Positions 10,698-27,355 of a stretch of 64,000 nt of DNA are shown here, one piece after another (the stretch's first letter is position 1; every line of letters begins with the position of its first letter). Under the pieces are notes generated by a model, which searched no databases, was not told the DNA's origin, and saw only the letters and a program-made list of their open reading frames with translations. Origin of the DNA: Cannabis sativa (lineage: Eukaryota; Streptophyta; Magnoliopsida; Rosales; Cannabaceae); contig NC_083610.1 in the NCBI RefSeq assembly GCF_029168945.1, positions 73,523,580 to 73,587,579 of the forward strand, written 5' to 3'. The position numbers and the translations under genes were made by a program.

Positions 10698-13247
10698 CTA
10701 TTTTATTGCTTGATTGTTGTATGTCTTTCGATTGTGTCCGTGTTGACCACATTTGCTGCACCTGTTATGTTTTTTTGTATCCCATTCAGATAAAAATCTT
10801 CGTTTCCTTGGTCTTCCAGATCTTATTTTCTGGTTTGGTGGCAGAACAATGATATCTTTTATGTTTTGTGGCACATCCCATGTTGTGTGATTGTGTACCG
10901 GATATGTTGAGCCGTTGTATGTTTCAAGCCATGTTCTTGTGGTGTAATAACCTGAACAGTAGTTGTAAACATTCAAGTTCATCTCTTTTATAACAAGTGC
11001 ATGAGCACACGGTAACTCGTCAAGTTGGAATCGGTTGCAACTGCATGTTTTCTCCTTGAGGTTGATGACCCATGATCTGGTTAGTTCTACGACTTCGAAC
11101 ATGGTCTCGTTTATTGGTTTTACCTGCGGATTAAGTAAATTTATAAAATTGTTATTATGTATAACAACGGAAAACAAACTATTAAGAAACTATAATGCAA
11201 CTAAAATATTAAACAGATTATTACATTTTCTGTCAATGAGTCCACAAAGTTGTTGACTAATTTCTTCTCTGCTGTAGGTGTTAAAAATGTTGTTGTTTTC
11301 TGTGCTTTTTTCCTGTTTGTGTATGTCCATTGTTTTATCAAAGCTCTCAATGACTCCATTAGTGTTGTGATTGGTAGCTCTCTAGCTGCTAAGTTTGCTG
11401 CATTTAGAGATTCAGTAATGTTTGAAGTCATGGTTGAATACCTGTTATTTTTGCAGTGGTATCTTGACCATTTGTGGTATCCAACTTGTTGTAAATATGG
11501 TCTGACACGGATGTCCAAGCTGTCCAACTCGCTCATATGGTATTCAAATTTCCTCTCTGTGCATGCTCTGGCTGCAGCGAAGAATGGTTTATCCAGCTTG
11601 CTTGCATTCTTCTTGAAGGTTTCTTTTAGGTTGCTTAACAGGTGGTATACACAATAGCAATGCGTGATTTCTGGAAATACTTGAGCAACTGCCTTAATTA
11701 TGCTCTCATGTCTATCTGAGATCAAGCACTGTTCCTCTCTAATCCCATATGTTTCTCTTACTTTTGTGAAAAACCATTTCCATGAGTTGTTGTTTTCTGA
11801 ATCCACAACAGAAAAAGCTAGTAGAAAAATGTGCCCATTTGCGTCTTGTGTACAAGCAGAGAGCAATGTACCTCCATATGTTGATTTAAGGAAAGTTCCG
11901 TCAACAACTATTATAGGTTTGCATTTCTTCCATCCTTTTATTGAAGCATCCAGTGCGACAAACAAGTACTTGAAGCTGTTGTCATCCTCTGTTTGCATGT
12001 GCACTATTGTTCCGGGATTAGTTTTTTGCAACATGTGCAAAAAACTGGGCAGTAGCTTGTATGATTCGTTGGCTTTTCCTCGTAATTCTTCTTGCGCGTG
12101 CTCTTTGCTTCTCCATGCTTTCATGTAGTTCATTCTCACCCCATACTTGTGTTTCATTTCTCCTCTGATGTCTTGTGGCATTTGAGTTGTTTTTATGTTG
12201 GTAAACCGTGGCTTGATGTAGCTTCCAATCAATTTCGTTGTAGCTTGTCTTTTGTCGGCAAATCTTATGTTTAGATTACAAGTGTGTATCACCTTTCTGC
12301 CGTACTTTCGAGTGATGAATGACTTTGTTAGCCCGTTTCTGGATGCCGTTAGTGCCCACTTGCATTTTGGATCCAAACAACAAATCTTGTATGTTCTTGC
12401 ACATGATTTTTTCACTCTGAATCGGAAGTTGTTCCTAATTGCATAGAAACCAAGCACACTCTGCAGTGTTTCTTTGTCTTTGTATATTTGTGCTTCTTCT
12501 ATTTCAGGATGTTGCGGATCTATGATTAGTAGTTCGTCATAATCTGTGATTTCTGGTTCCTTGTTTTTGTTGTTTTCCAGTTGCTCAACCATCTCCTCTG
12601 CCACAAGTTTTGCATAGTCCATGAAGTCAAAATTTTCTCCCCCAAATTCCGGTACTGTAGCCTCAATTGTATGTTGTTGATTTGTTGAGTCTTCTGTTGT
12701 TGCTGCATTGTATTCGATCGGTTCGAAGGCGCTTGTATGTGTAATTAATGAATTGTCATTTCCCAAGAATGATGCATTGATGGTTGTTGTTGGGTTGTGG
12801 ATGACATTCACACACAATGGGTATGTTGTGAAGTCGGGGTCCTTCAGTTTGAGTTGTATATAGAAATGCAGGCTTTGATCATCCTTTATCCTCAATGGTT
12901 GGTATCATTCCTTCACTTGATATTTCAGTTGCAAAACAGTGTTTTCTTGGTTGCACTCCAGGACATCTTTGAGTTTCTGTTGCAAATCTTCATAGTTACA
13001 ATTGGCTGAGATGTAATGTCCACTGGCTTCATAATTTTCATAATTCATTCGATCATCGAATTGTCCATTGTAGAAGACTAGGAATGGAATGCCTTTCCTT
13101 TCCTGTGTTTTTGCAATGGTTATTAGTGCAAGGCAACGAATTTTAAAACTGGTTTGATTCTGTTATGAAATAGAGTACAAACTTACTTCTATCTCTGTCC
13201 CTTTGTTCAAGCATTGTATTTGCTGTTCTGATTCCTGCTTTTGCCAT
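10698..13247 (-). pseudogene. mudrA: mudrA-type MULE transposase with one in-frame stop
   Basis: Minus-strand exons: 13247-13187, 13092-11225, 11123-10698 (785 codons including stop). Domains in order: a PB1-like N-terminus (about 20-120), a MuDR DNA-binding zinc region with KSCARTYKICC..C (about 220-300), an MULE DDE transposase core with VVDGTF (Asp about 418) and SDRHES (Asp about 480) and the TESLN motif (about 581), then after the last intron a SWIM zinc finger CSC..CAH and a terminal CCHC knuckle. Codon 83 is TGA (12905-12907) inside an otherwise continuous frame, and the last knuckle Cys is Tyr (CSKCGQHGHNRKTY). Without readthrough, translation would have to begin downstream and lose the PB1-like part. 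It lies inside the MULE, convergent with the ULP1-like gene. Confidence 0.88.
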
Positions 13248-14119
13248 TTTTTTGTTGTTGTTAATAAACTACAAAGAAACGAGAATAAAACTATTAAGAA
13301 ACTTCAACAAATATTTCAGAAACTCACCATTTCTCAAACTGTTTTATCCTCTATCTTTTCCAAAATAAATTCCTGCAAAAAATGTAATTAAACTATTATT
13401 AAATGATTATGCAACTGTAAATCAACTTAAAAACCACAACTCTTTTCTCAAAATTTCATAGTTCTTACTCATTGTCATTTTTCATCATGTTTATTTGAAT
13501 CATATCAATTTCCAACTATTATAAAACTAATTTTCCACCATTTACATAAATCGTACCTTGTATATCTACTAGCTTTTGGTACTCGTCAAGTGACACTTCT
13601 TCATGATTTGTAAACCATTTTAAAACGATAATGCAACTGTAAGGCAACGCAAAAAATTAAAAAAAGCCTTATTAGTATCATGTGGTTCCTTAATTAGAAT
13701 CAGTTCTTGTTTTTTGTTTTTAGAATCTGAATTGCCTGTTGTACACAAGTGAATCAACCAGAATGCAACTGTGTATGACGTATATCATTGTTGAAAAAAA
13801 TTTCATTTCATACCTTTTTTTGGATTTGAGGGGGAGCTCCAGATCTGTTCAATACAGATTTACATTGCTCCAATCTGGATTTTCGACGCTTGTTTGAGTG
13901 ATATTGCACGATAAAAAACCGAAATCAAATGTTTAATTTCAGTTTCTCCACGATTTTCTGGTTTTTTTTTTTTTAATTTTCTGTTTAGATCCTTGGATTT
14001 GTTCGTTTCCTATCGAAATTCGCCAGAATTTATGGTTGTTCTACGCTCGATCTGGTTTCATTCTGGTTGCGTAGCCGACTGCATCGATGGAGGTTCCTTC
14101 ATCGTCTCCGTTCGTGACG
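13248..14119. other. 5' flank of the MULE transposase gene
   Basis: No coding frame is recognised. By position this holds the promoter and leader of the minus-strand transposase. It includes short runs that could be non-coding upstream exons, but none can be fixed. Confidence 0.4.
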
Positions 14120-14238
14120 TGCGGCTGAAGGTATAGGTCAGGTGGTATTTCTGTAATATATTCAATGTGGGCTGTACAAATGTTGATTGGGCCGGCCCAC
14201 AGTATTTTTGTAATATCTTATCCTTTTTGGAATTTTCC
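14120..14238 (-). repeat. Right inverted end of the MULE (degenerate)
   Basis: Read on the minus strand it gives GGAAAATTCCAAAAAGG, then TATTACAAAAATAC (outer motif) and, about 58 bases further in, TATTACAGAAATACCAC (inner motif). The left end has the matching pair about 56 bases apart. Confidence 0.6.
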
Positions 14239-14622
14239 TGTTTTTTTCCCAAAAAAATAAAGATAAAAAATATATTTAAAAAACAAAGAAAAATATAAAA
14301 GATAAAAAAAAAAAAAAAAAAAAAAAAAAGGGGACAAAAACAAGTCGTTTGTTTTTGTATTTTATAAAGATGCATTCTTCTAAGTATTTAGATAGATATA
14401 TAGAGAGAGTATACCTAGTACAAAATTAAATGTAAGAACTCAACTTTTGATTTTTTTCTTTTTTTGTTTACAAAAATGTGGAAACATATTTAATTATAGG
14501 ATTCAAACGGAGTGACAGCCAATTAATTCCCTATTGTTATATATTTATGGAAATTACAATAACTTAGTGAACCTCTCCAATGGCACTGTCCAAATTCATG
14601 ATCACTAAGGAAAATTAAAATC

Positions 14623-14630
14623 TATAAAAA
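14623..14630 (+). promoter_or_regulatory. Candidate TATA box of the DUF1218 gene
   Basis: TATAAAAA lies about 395 bases before the start codon and about 80 bases before a splice donor-like AAG/GTAATA at 14708/14709. It would place transcription start near 14655, upstream of a proposed leader intron. Confidence 0.45.
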
Positions 14631-14708
14631 TCTATTTATCATTCTCTGTTTTTTTTCTTCTATAATCACTCTACCAAATTATTTCTTCCCTTCCTACAGT
14701 GAGATAAG

Positions 14709-14979
14709 GTAATATTGTTTGTTCTTCAATCTTTTTTTTTTATTATTATTATTATAGACAATTTTAGCAGATTTGATGAATATTATTTTTATCTTCTTCT
14801 TCTTTTAATACAGATTTTAGTTCCAAACATTTTCATATATATACATGCATGCAGTTTTTGTATTTTGCTTTGCTCTGATTTCTACTTTTTCAAAAACCAA
14901 CCCAGCATTTGTTTCAATATATATATTTGAGTTTCATCATCTTATAAAAAAATTATATTTTTAATTGACTCAATAACAG
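14709..14979 (+). other. Possible intron in the 5' untranslated leader of the DUF1218 gene
   Basis: A donor GATAAG/GTAATA at 14709 and an acceptor AATAACAG at 14979 bracket a T-rich stretch. The acceptor is 38 bases before the start codon. This is inferred from splice-site fit only. Confidence 0.35.
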
Positions 14980-15017
14980 AGCTGATAGACACAAAAATCA
15001 CTTCTAAATATTAAGAC

Positions 15018-15810
15018 ATGGCGTTCACTGCAACTCAAATGTCTCTTGTTGTGAGTTCCTTTGGTTTAGTATCCTTCATTCTTGGTATTGTGGCTGAAAA
15101 CAAAAAGGTATATATCTAATCTTTTTTTTTTATTTATTTATTTATTGTTCATAATTATAACTTGTATATATATATATATGTTGATTTTTTACAGGCTCAA
15201 TCAGGAACCCCAGTTCACAAGAAAGGTTCAGTGATATGCATCTACCCTTCTGATCCCTCAATAGCTTTGGGTTACCTGTCCTTTATATTTCTTCTGGCAA
15301 CAACAGCAGCTGGCTATTACTCAATCTTTTATCCATACAAAGGAAAATTTCTTTCACAATCAATCTTCTTTAGGAGCAAAACATTTATTGCCTTTTTCAA
15401 CATTGCTTTGTAAGTATTCTTTTTTTTTTCCTGAATTAATACTTATTTTTTGAATTAAAATAAGGACCTTTAATCTTTTATCTATTGCTATAGCTAATTG
15501 AAAATTATGGATGTGAAATGATTTTTTTTTTTTAATTAGGTTAACAGGCGGTTTAGGTGCAGCCTTTACATTGTGGCCCACAATTGAAGAACAAAATTTC
15601 CATAAACACAAAGCTTATCCCATTACTACTGAAAAGTGCCCTACACCTAAGATTGGTCTTCTAGGTGGTGGAGCTCTTCTTTCCCTTGATTCAACCCTCT
15701 TGTGGTTGGTTGCTCTAATGCTTGCAATCAATGTTAGAGAAGATTTCATTGAATATGGAGATGAAGGTGAAAACCACTTGGCTAGAGCTGAAATTAGTAC
15801 AAGTATTTGA
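15018..15810 (+). CDS. DUF1218 family four-helix membrane protein (MODIFYING WALL LIGNIN-like)
   Basis: Exons 15018-15107, 15195-15409 and 15540-15810 give 191 residues; all introns are GT-AG. An in-frame TAA two codons upstream supports the start. The N-terminal helix (about 8-27) resembles a signal anchor. It is followed by the conserved Cys-containing segment VICIYPSDPSIALGYLSF and further hydrophobic helices at about 53-76, 93-114 and 142-167, with CPTPKIGLLGGGA before the last. This is the size and layout of plant DUF1218 proteins, whose Arabidopsis members MWL-1 and MWL-2 influence secondary-wall lignin. Members are secretory-pathway membrane proteins of unknown biochemical activity. 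The frame is intact and no lesions were seen. The gene is convergent with the ABC1K1-like gene, about 770 bases from its stop codon. The exact paralogue cannot be named. Confidence 0.92.
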
Positions 15811-16576
15811 TTGTTGTGATCATCTATCTATCTATCTATCTATATGTTTGAGAGTTTTTAATTTTATTATCTATGTCTATTTTGTCCACAAGAAGATGAA
15901 CTCCAATTGAGATGAATCATATATTGTTTGTTTTAGATGGTACTGGTGTGAGTGTCTTGTATAGGTTTGGATTGATAAATTGTGAAATTAGATTGGTTTT
16001 GTCATCATTGTGCTTTGCTTAAAACATTACATTTTTCTCTCTTGTTATTTCTATGTTCATCTGGATATCTTTTAGTTATTTTGAATTGTTGTTCATACTT
16101 TAGGTAACCGCGCTTTTCTTGTCAACTAAAATTTCTTGCAAAATAACACAATAAAACAAACAGTAGCTAACTTGTTATTGGATAATCTAAGAAAAGAATA
16201 TGAATAACATTATGTAAATAATGAAATAAGAATAGACAAAAGAATGAATATAAAGAATCAAAATATTATATTTCTTTATTCACACATATATAATTAGTCG
16301 TAGATGAATATAATATATAACATGGTGTGTGTGTATATATATATATATGTTGTAACAAAGCAAAATAGCAGCAAATGTTGTCTAACTTTGCAGTTTCCCG
16401 AATATAGACATTTCTATAACTACAACGGTAAATACCAGGCTATCGTTCTATGAAAACTATTGGGAAAATTGGGTGTCGTATAATCTAACTTTTCTTTTCT
16501 TTTTTCCACTGAACTGATATCATGGTAGGCTCTCTTTTTTTCCTTTTCTTTCTTTTTTCCTGAAGCTTCTCAAGAA
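15811..16576. other. Intergenic 3' flanks of the DUF1218 and ABC1K1-like genes
   Basis: The shared tail-to-tail spacer contains a (CTAT)n microsatellite at about 15822-15844 and a short (TA)n run near 16335-16350. No gene is present. Confidence 0.7.
15822..15844. repeat. (CTAT)n microsatellite
   Basis: About five to six uninterrupted CTAT units lie directly after the DUF1218 stop codon, presumably in its 3' untranslated region. Confidence 0.9.
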
Positions 16577-20765
<4,189 letters not shown>

Positions 20766-20783
20766 GGATTTCGAACCCTAGAC

Positions 20784-20818
20784 GATGATAATGATGATGA
20801 TGATGATGATGATGATGG
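20784..20818. repeat. (GAT)n microsatellite in the leader of the ABC1K1-like gene
   Basis: A trinucleotide run 19 to 53 bases upstream of the start codon of the minus-strand gene, in its presumed 5' untranslated region; it reads (ATC)n on the transcript. Confidence 0.9.
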
Positions 20819-22761
20819 GTTAATGAATCAGAAGGAGGAAGGGAGAGTGTTGTGTGTGCCGTACAGGTCTGGAAGAGGAGGAAGAAGAGTCGTTGGAAGA
20901 AGGAGCAAGAAGGACCAATTTTTAAAAATTAGTTTCATAAAATAAAATAAGATAAATATATTATATATTTTTTTATATATTACAAAACAGAAATTAGAGA
21001 GCCACACACATAGGATTATTATTTATTTATAATAATAATAATAATAATAATATTGTTATTCGAAAATGTAAATTAAAGTGAAATGGTTGGCCAATAGTTG
21101 TCCACAACCTCAGTACTCAGCATTATGTGCCATAACTGGATAACTTGTACGTGCATCGTTTGCAAACGTAGATTTTTCGTTTTCTTTTCCCTTTTGGTTT
21201 TAATTTATATTTAGCTAAATGAAATTTTAACTTTTAATTTGAAAAAATTTCAGCTAAAATACAAGACTAGTTCCATTTTTTTATTTTCTAATACATATGG
21301 TATGGAACTTGTCTACTACAACTCAAACAGACCTCTCCAATACATATATGAGCCTAACCTTATATAGTTGATAGAAGTTTCATGTACTTATCCTTGAAAT
21401 TAAATTATTTTTTTCTTCTTCTTTTTTTTTGACAAAAATAGCTCAATTAGAGTTGCATTTACTTTTAAGTTGGTTATGGGATTCTAAAAGCAATTTATGT
21501 GTGAAACTCTATACATCGACCACTACGAAATTTACTATTCACGCCAGTTAACGCGACTGTTCATTGTTAAAAAAAAGTGATTCGATTATATTTAAGATTG
21601 TGCGTCGTGCTACAATTGTAATTGCGTGGCTTGTGACACTCTATGGTGATTGTAACGTTTATGGTTATAAATTTGAGTTATGACGACATAGAAGGTGACT
21701 AAAGTTGCTTAATCTCCCAATATGATTTGCGGGTTAACGTTGCAAGTTGCATTTGAAAGGAACGAGGATGATTTAGTTGATTTATGTTATTATGATACGA
21801 CGAGTGAGTCGTAACTTGTTAAACTTTCTTATAAGCGTCAACTCAACTTATAGTTAGTTTTTTTTTTTTGTGTTGCAAGTAAGTGTAAGACTAAGGCGAC
21901 ATGAACTTTAGTGTGTCGATGAGTTAAAGTTTCCGAAGCTTAAAAAAGTGTGAATAGTGAGGAGCTGAAGCTCAATTTTGCGTTATAAAAGTTTTATATT
22001 GCATTTGTAGTTTTACGTTGAACTTGCGACCTTTTTCTTAAAAAAAAAAAAAAACAAAAGTTAGTTGTGGTTTTGTAATCAACTTATAAATGGTCCAAGT
22101 ATGCTTTGGCACAATTTTTTAGATTTTAAAAATAGATATTACTGATTCAATCATTTGAAAATTGATCTCATCGTTAATTTAATACCTATTAATATATAAT
22201 CTTGATTGTTTTTTTTTTTTTTTTACTTTAGTAAGGCGAACTTGTAATTTTAGAAAAAATGTAAAACTACTAAATTATGCCTATAACTACTATAATTTTA
22301 AATGTTTGGAAACATACTCTTAGGATGTCTTGTAATTTTTTTTTTTTTTTTAATTTTTCAAATTACAAAAATAAAAGTAAAATTTTGTTTTATTAAAAGA
22401 AAGATTGTAGTATAAGTCTCCAAAAAGTATACTTGGATGCAGTTAAGTACTTAATCTCAAAAATTGACGTTAATAATTCTCAAAGCTCACCATCTCTGTA
22501 AGTTTGTTAATCATCTTCTTTAACAAATTCGTTTACTGATTCAAAATGTTACGTGTTGACACATTATTGGTCTAAATTATATTTTTGATTTAAAATAATT
22601 TAATATTAAAAAAACTAAATAAACTATTTTAATTTTTTTTCTCCACTGGCTGCCCAGAAACCACACCCCAAATTCTTGTGTTTTTAATCAAATGATTATA
22701 TAGGAATATTTTGTGATTATCAAATACATATGTAATCAAAAAACGTGAATTAAAAAATAGA
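20819..22761. other. Intergenic, AT-rich; upstream flank of the ABC1K1-like gene
   Basis: No gene recognised. A (TAA)n microsatellite lies at about 21029-21053, and A or T homopolymers recur. A block at about 21520-22080 is richer in CG dinucleotides than its surroundings and could be an unidentified repeat, but no terminal repeats support an assignment. Confidence 0.5.
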
Positions 22762-22845
22762 CAAAAAATTAAACAACCAAATATAATGAGAAACAATTGT
22801 GTAAACCGAGACACGAAGGCAAAGCAGTATAGTTCTTTTTCCTTG

Positions 22846-24066
22846 ATGGCGAAGAAGAAAATATCGTCTTCAAAGTTGACGTCCGTTTCTCGGACGACTG
22901 AAGGGGATTTTGGCAGACTAAAGCAGACTGAACTAGAGCTCCATTCAAACCAGGAAGGCTTTGATCGACAACGGGAAAAAGAGATTGATGTAGATATTGA
23001 GGATGATCAGGATACGTTGGAAACTGATTTTTTGGCTCTAGTTCGCTCCTCCAGACCTAGGGAGAGTTCTCTTTCTGTGGAGATTGTGGTGATTCTGACC
23101 ACCATTTTGCACGCCTAATTGCAGGCCCTATAGTCTCAATTGAAGCCTCAAGCCAGCAACAAAGGTAATGGAGTTCATTTTACGACACCTATAGTCAAGA
23201 AAGGTTTGTCAATTGCTAAACTTGATTTATCTGAAGTTGAATTTGAATATGACTTCTGGAAGTCTGCGATTGTTTGTATGGTATTAGGAGTTAACTCTCC
23301 TTTTGCTGTTTTTGAGGATTTATTAAACGTATTTGGGGAAATTTTAGTATTGACTGAATTTTGAGAATGAATTCTGGTTATACTATTGTCAATTTTAATG
23401 ACACGGCTACTAGAGATGTGATTCTTGAAGCTGGTGTTATTCACTTTGATTGAAAGTCTTTTATTATGCGACCATGGGCTCTAAATTTGGATGTTATACA
23501 ATTGGTTCGATTGGTTTTGGTTTGGGTTCGATCGCAAGATTTTGTGACTGTAGTATTGGGGCCTCAATTATTTTAGTGCTCTTGTTAGCACGATAGGCAA
23601 GCCTATTCTCATTGATAAAGTTACTAAAGAACAGACTTTAATTAAGTTCGCTCGGGTTTTAGTAGAGATGGAGATCAAGGATAAAGTTTCTAATGTTATA
23701 TCTTTTGAGAATGAATGAGATCAGATCTTTGAGGTTCCTATTAAATTTGAATGGCTTCCTACTAAATATACCATGTGTGGAAAATATAGCCATAATGTTC
23801 CTGATTGTCTATAAGTGATAAAACAAATCTAGAAACTAAAAGTTCAAGCTATAGATGAGATTGTTTATATTGTGCCACCTTGCGAGAATACTGAGAATTA
23901 TGTTGAGGTTGAGGTTGTAGGGGAGAAAATAGAGATGGTTTTTGTTACTATCGTTGATAGTGTTGTGAGTAATTCTGATCAGATTATTCGTGAGTCTATT
24001 AATATTGATGTTACTGAGATTACAAAGAATATCTCCCTACCAAGTACGGAGGGAGTTGTTACTTAG
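22846..24066 (+). pseudogene. LINE ORF1 remnant with DUF4283 region
   Basis: It begins MAKKKISSSKL, basic and then acidic, followed near 23150-23360 by a DUF4283-like block including WKSAIVCMVLGVN and AVFEDLLNVFGEI. Further on, a C..C-type knuckle remnant (MCGKYSHNVPDC, about 23771-23810) has lost its regular spacing. Stop codons near 23116 and 23362 and frame changes disable it. Plant L1 ORF1 proteins bind the element RNA. This copy cannot make one. Confidence 0.7.
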
Positions 24067-24227
24067 TAGGCAACAAGGTGTGATGATCCTGGTGGTATCT
24101 GGGAGACACGTAAAGGAAATCGATGGAAGTTACCATCACGTTTTGGGAGTCCTCCTAGAATTAACAAGGAGGGCAGGGATAATGCAGTTCATCATTCTTA
24201 ATGGATTGTTGCAATCTACTTTGTTGG

Positions 24228-27200
24228 AATGTTAGGGGTCTTATTACAAGGAATAATCAGAAGGATGTTAGTACTCTCTGCAAGTTGAATAAAGTGGGAA
24301 TATGGGCTTTGTTGAAAACTAAGGTTCTTGGTAATAAAGTTGATGTTATGATGACTGCCGATTTTTTTGGTTAGAATTTTCTGGTTACATACATATGTAA
24401 ATATTACTGTATTAGTTGAAAATAAACAATACTTGCACTATTTTGTTAAACACTCTGGGATCAAAAATGAGTTTTGTCTTACTGTGGTCTATGGTTTGAA
24501 CTCTATCATTGAGAGAAAGAAGTTATGGCAACATCTTGCTTCTCTTCCTTTTCCTGTTAATCCTTAGCTCATAATGGGTGTTTTCAATGTTATTTTTGAT
24601 GTTGAGGATCGAGTTGGTGGTCGACCTGTAGTGCCCATTAAGCTTGAGGATTCTTGCAATTGGTTTAGTTGATGAATTTAAGAGTTCTAGTTTTATTTTT
24701 ACTTAGATAATGGAAGAATCTATTCTATAATTGATTGGGTTTTCAAGAATGAAATTGGGTTGTTCTACATCCATCTACTAAAGCTTTTTATCAATAGAAT
24801 CTTATTTCAGACCACTGCTTGTGTATTCTTAGAAGTTTGCATGTTGGGAATTTAGAATTTCAGCCTTTTAAATTCTTCAATATATGGACAGAACACCAAG
24901 ATTTTAGATAGATAGTGTTGGAAAATTGGTTGTACTGGGCTATTTCAAACTATGGTCAAGTTAAAGAGAGTGAGGAAGGTACTTGGGGAGTTTAATAAAA
25001 TATTGATAGGGGATGTCCAACAAGCTTATATTTCAGCTAAGGTTCATTTTGATCAGCTCCAGCTTCGAATTCAATGTAACATTCATTCCATGGAGCTTTT
25101 TGACGAAGAGACAAAGATTAAGGCAACCATGAGTTCTTGTTCTAAAATGATGGAAAGCTACTTGAGACAAAAAAATAAGATTAATTGGTTGTAGTTTGGG
25201 GATGAAAACACAACTTATTTTCATGATAGTATTAAATAGCTCAAGGAAACCAATCGTACAGCCTCTTTTGTTGACCATCATGGTAATTTGGTGGATAATA
25301 ATGATAAGGTGGTCTCACACTACTTAAACCACTTTAAAAGTTTTATGGGAAGTCCTAGTCTAATGACCAAACAAAAAAAGGAGTATCAAGAAGGATTGTT
25401 TCATCATGGGTACTACTCTAAATGTTGATCAACAAATTCATTTGATTAAGCCTTTTACTAGTTTTGATGTCAAGAAAGCTCTGTTTAGTATTCTTGATTT
25501 AAAAAGTACATGCCCTGATGGTTTTGGCTCAAAAATTTTCAAGGCTTTTTGGGCTGATATTGGTGATGACATCTCGAAAGTTGTTCTTTGAAATAGGGGA
25601 AATCCCCTCTCAGCTGAATAACATACTCCTTTCTTTAATCCCTAAGACTAAGAAGCCTTCTAAAGTTGTTGATTATAGATCGATTGCTTGTTGCAGTACT
25701 TTTGTACAAATGCATCTCCAAGATGATGTGCAGCAGAATGGCTAATGTGTTACCTTCTCTCGTAAACAGGTATCAAGGTGTCTTTATCAAGAATAGGTCA
25801 ATTACCCACAATATGCTCATTCTTCAAGACCTACTTCATGGGTATAATAGGAAAGTAATTTCTCCTCGATGTCTCATGAAGATTGATTTGAGCAACGCTT
25901 ATGACACTATAGACTGAGATTTTTTAGAAGAACTTCTGAAAAGTTACCTCTTCCCACCAGATTCATCAATTGGATCATGACACGCTTAAGGGGTTCTACC
26001 TACTCCTTAGTTCTTAATGGTCGTGTGCATAGGAGATTTCAGGGGAAAAGTGGGTTAAGGCAAAGAGATCCCCTCTCTCCTTTACCTTTTGTGTTAGTAA
26101 TGGAATATCTTACTCGATTATTACTCTTTGATGCTCGTGGTTTAGATTTCAAGTATCATCCTATGTGCAAATCCTTAAAGATAGTCAGTCCTTGCATTGC
26201 TGATGATTTGATCTTGTTTTGTAAGGGGACGGTTAAGTCAATTCAGGTAATCCAATAAACTTTTTCTATTTTTAGTAGCTATTTGGGCCTCCATGCTAAC
26301 CCAAACAAGTCTCATATTTACTTTGGCGTGGTTGATGAAGCAAGTAAACTGGCTATCTGGGATTCGGTTCCTTATGATGAGGGTCAATTCCCTCTCAAGT
26401 ATCTCAGTGTGACAATGAGGCCAACAAAATAGAAAATAGTAGATTGTAATCATTTTCTTTTGAAGATTCAACCAAAACCTCATAGCTGGGCAAGCATGCA
26501 TCTCTCATTTACAAGTAGAGTGTGATTCATTCAATCAGTGTTATTGGACATTCGTTGTTATTGGATGAGTATCTTTATGCTTCCACAGAAGTAGTTAATG
26601 AGGTTAATAAACTCTGCTGAGACTTTTTGTGGGATGTGAAAGGTAATTCTAGTAAGATGCATCTAACTTCTTGGGATCTTGTCTGCAAACCTAAGAATTA
26701 TGGAGGTTTGCATTTTCAGGAAGGAATCAAGTGGAACAATGCTTCGATTGCTAGATATATTTAGGCTATTTCAATAAAACAAGATGTTCTGTGGGTTAAA
26801 TGGATCAATGCTATCTATTTAAAAAACCAATATTTTTGGGTGGTTGATAAGAAAGGTGATGTGAGTTGTTACTGATGCAAACTTCTTAAGCTTGGGAGTG
26901 TTTTCACTCGTGACACAATTGTGGATGCTGGAAGAGAGGGAAGATTTTGGGTTATTAAGCTTTACAATTCTTTTCTTACTCCTCATGCTAAAGTAGATAA
27001 TTGTAAAATAAATTGGTGTAGATTATCCATACCAAAATATAAATTTATTCTCTGGAAAGTCCCTCATAATAACTTATTAACAAAAGATCACCCGTTGGCA
27101 AGAGAAATTGCCATGAATTCTACTAGCTGCCCAATTTGTGAGGTTGGTGTTGACTGTCATAATCATCTTTTTTTTTTTTTTTTTTTTTCTTTTTCCAAGC

Positions 27201-27355
27201 ATCTCATCCACGCTATCCATTCTTGGCCAGGTAATGCCATTTGGCCAAACTCTTATCTGAATTTACTTTTGTGGTTAAATGCTAACCGAGATCGCAATCT
27301 GCTTCATAAAAGTGTTGAAGCTGTTTGTGCGGCAGTAGTTTATTTTATTTGGTAG
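24228..27355 (+). pseudogene. LINE ORF2 remnant: endonuclease, reverse transcriptase, zinc-binding region
   Basis: The endonuclease starts with CWNVRGLITRNNQKDV at about 24229. RT blocks follow: KIDLSNAYDTID (first catalytic Asp, about 25880-25915), GLRQRDPLSP (about 26056-26085) and IADDLILFC (catalytic Asp pair, about 26198-26222). A zinc-binding stretch including CPICEVGVDCHNHLF is at about 27130-27165 and is interrupted by a long T tract. No C-terminal RNase H domain was recognised. At least ten stop codons or frame changes are scattered through it. Confidence 0.82.

Larger units (their letters stand above)
5597..14238. mobile_element. Mutator-like element (MULE) carrying a ULP1-like protease gene and mudrA (Kaonashi/CUMULE type)
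   Basis: An element of about 8.6 kb contains two convergent genes: a ULP1 (peptidase C48)-like gene on the plus strand and a mudrA-type transposase on the minus strand. The tail-to-tail layout is like that of maize MuDR. Its ends are degenerate inverted repeats: 5597-5720 aligns with the reverse complement of about 14120-14238. MULEs carrying ULP1-like genes are known from Arabidopsis (Kaonashi) and melon (CUMULE). The exact boundaries and the 9-bp target duplication could not be resolved in the A/T-rich flanks. Both genes have lesions, so the copy is probably no longer autonomous. Confidence 0.82.

Noticed and set aside
11250..12446. Several plus-strand frames within the MULE transposase region
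   Set aside because: They are shadows of the minus-strand transposase, whose domains and splice sites are clear.
21521..22080. Possible second CACTA element starting CACTACGAAAT
   Set aside because: Only one weak terminus is present. No inverted partner and no subterminal repeat array were found.
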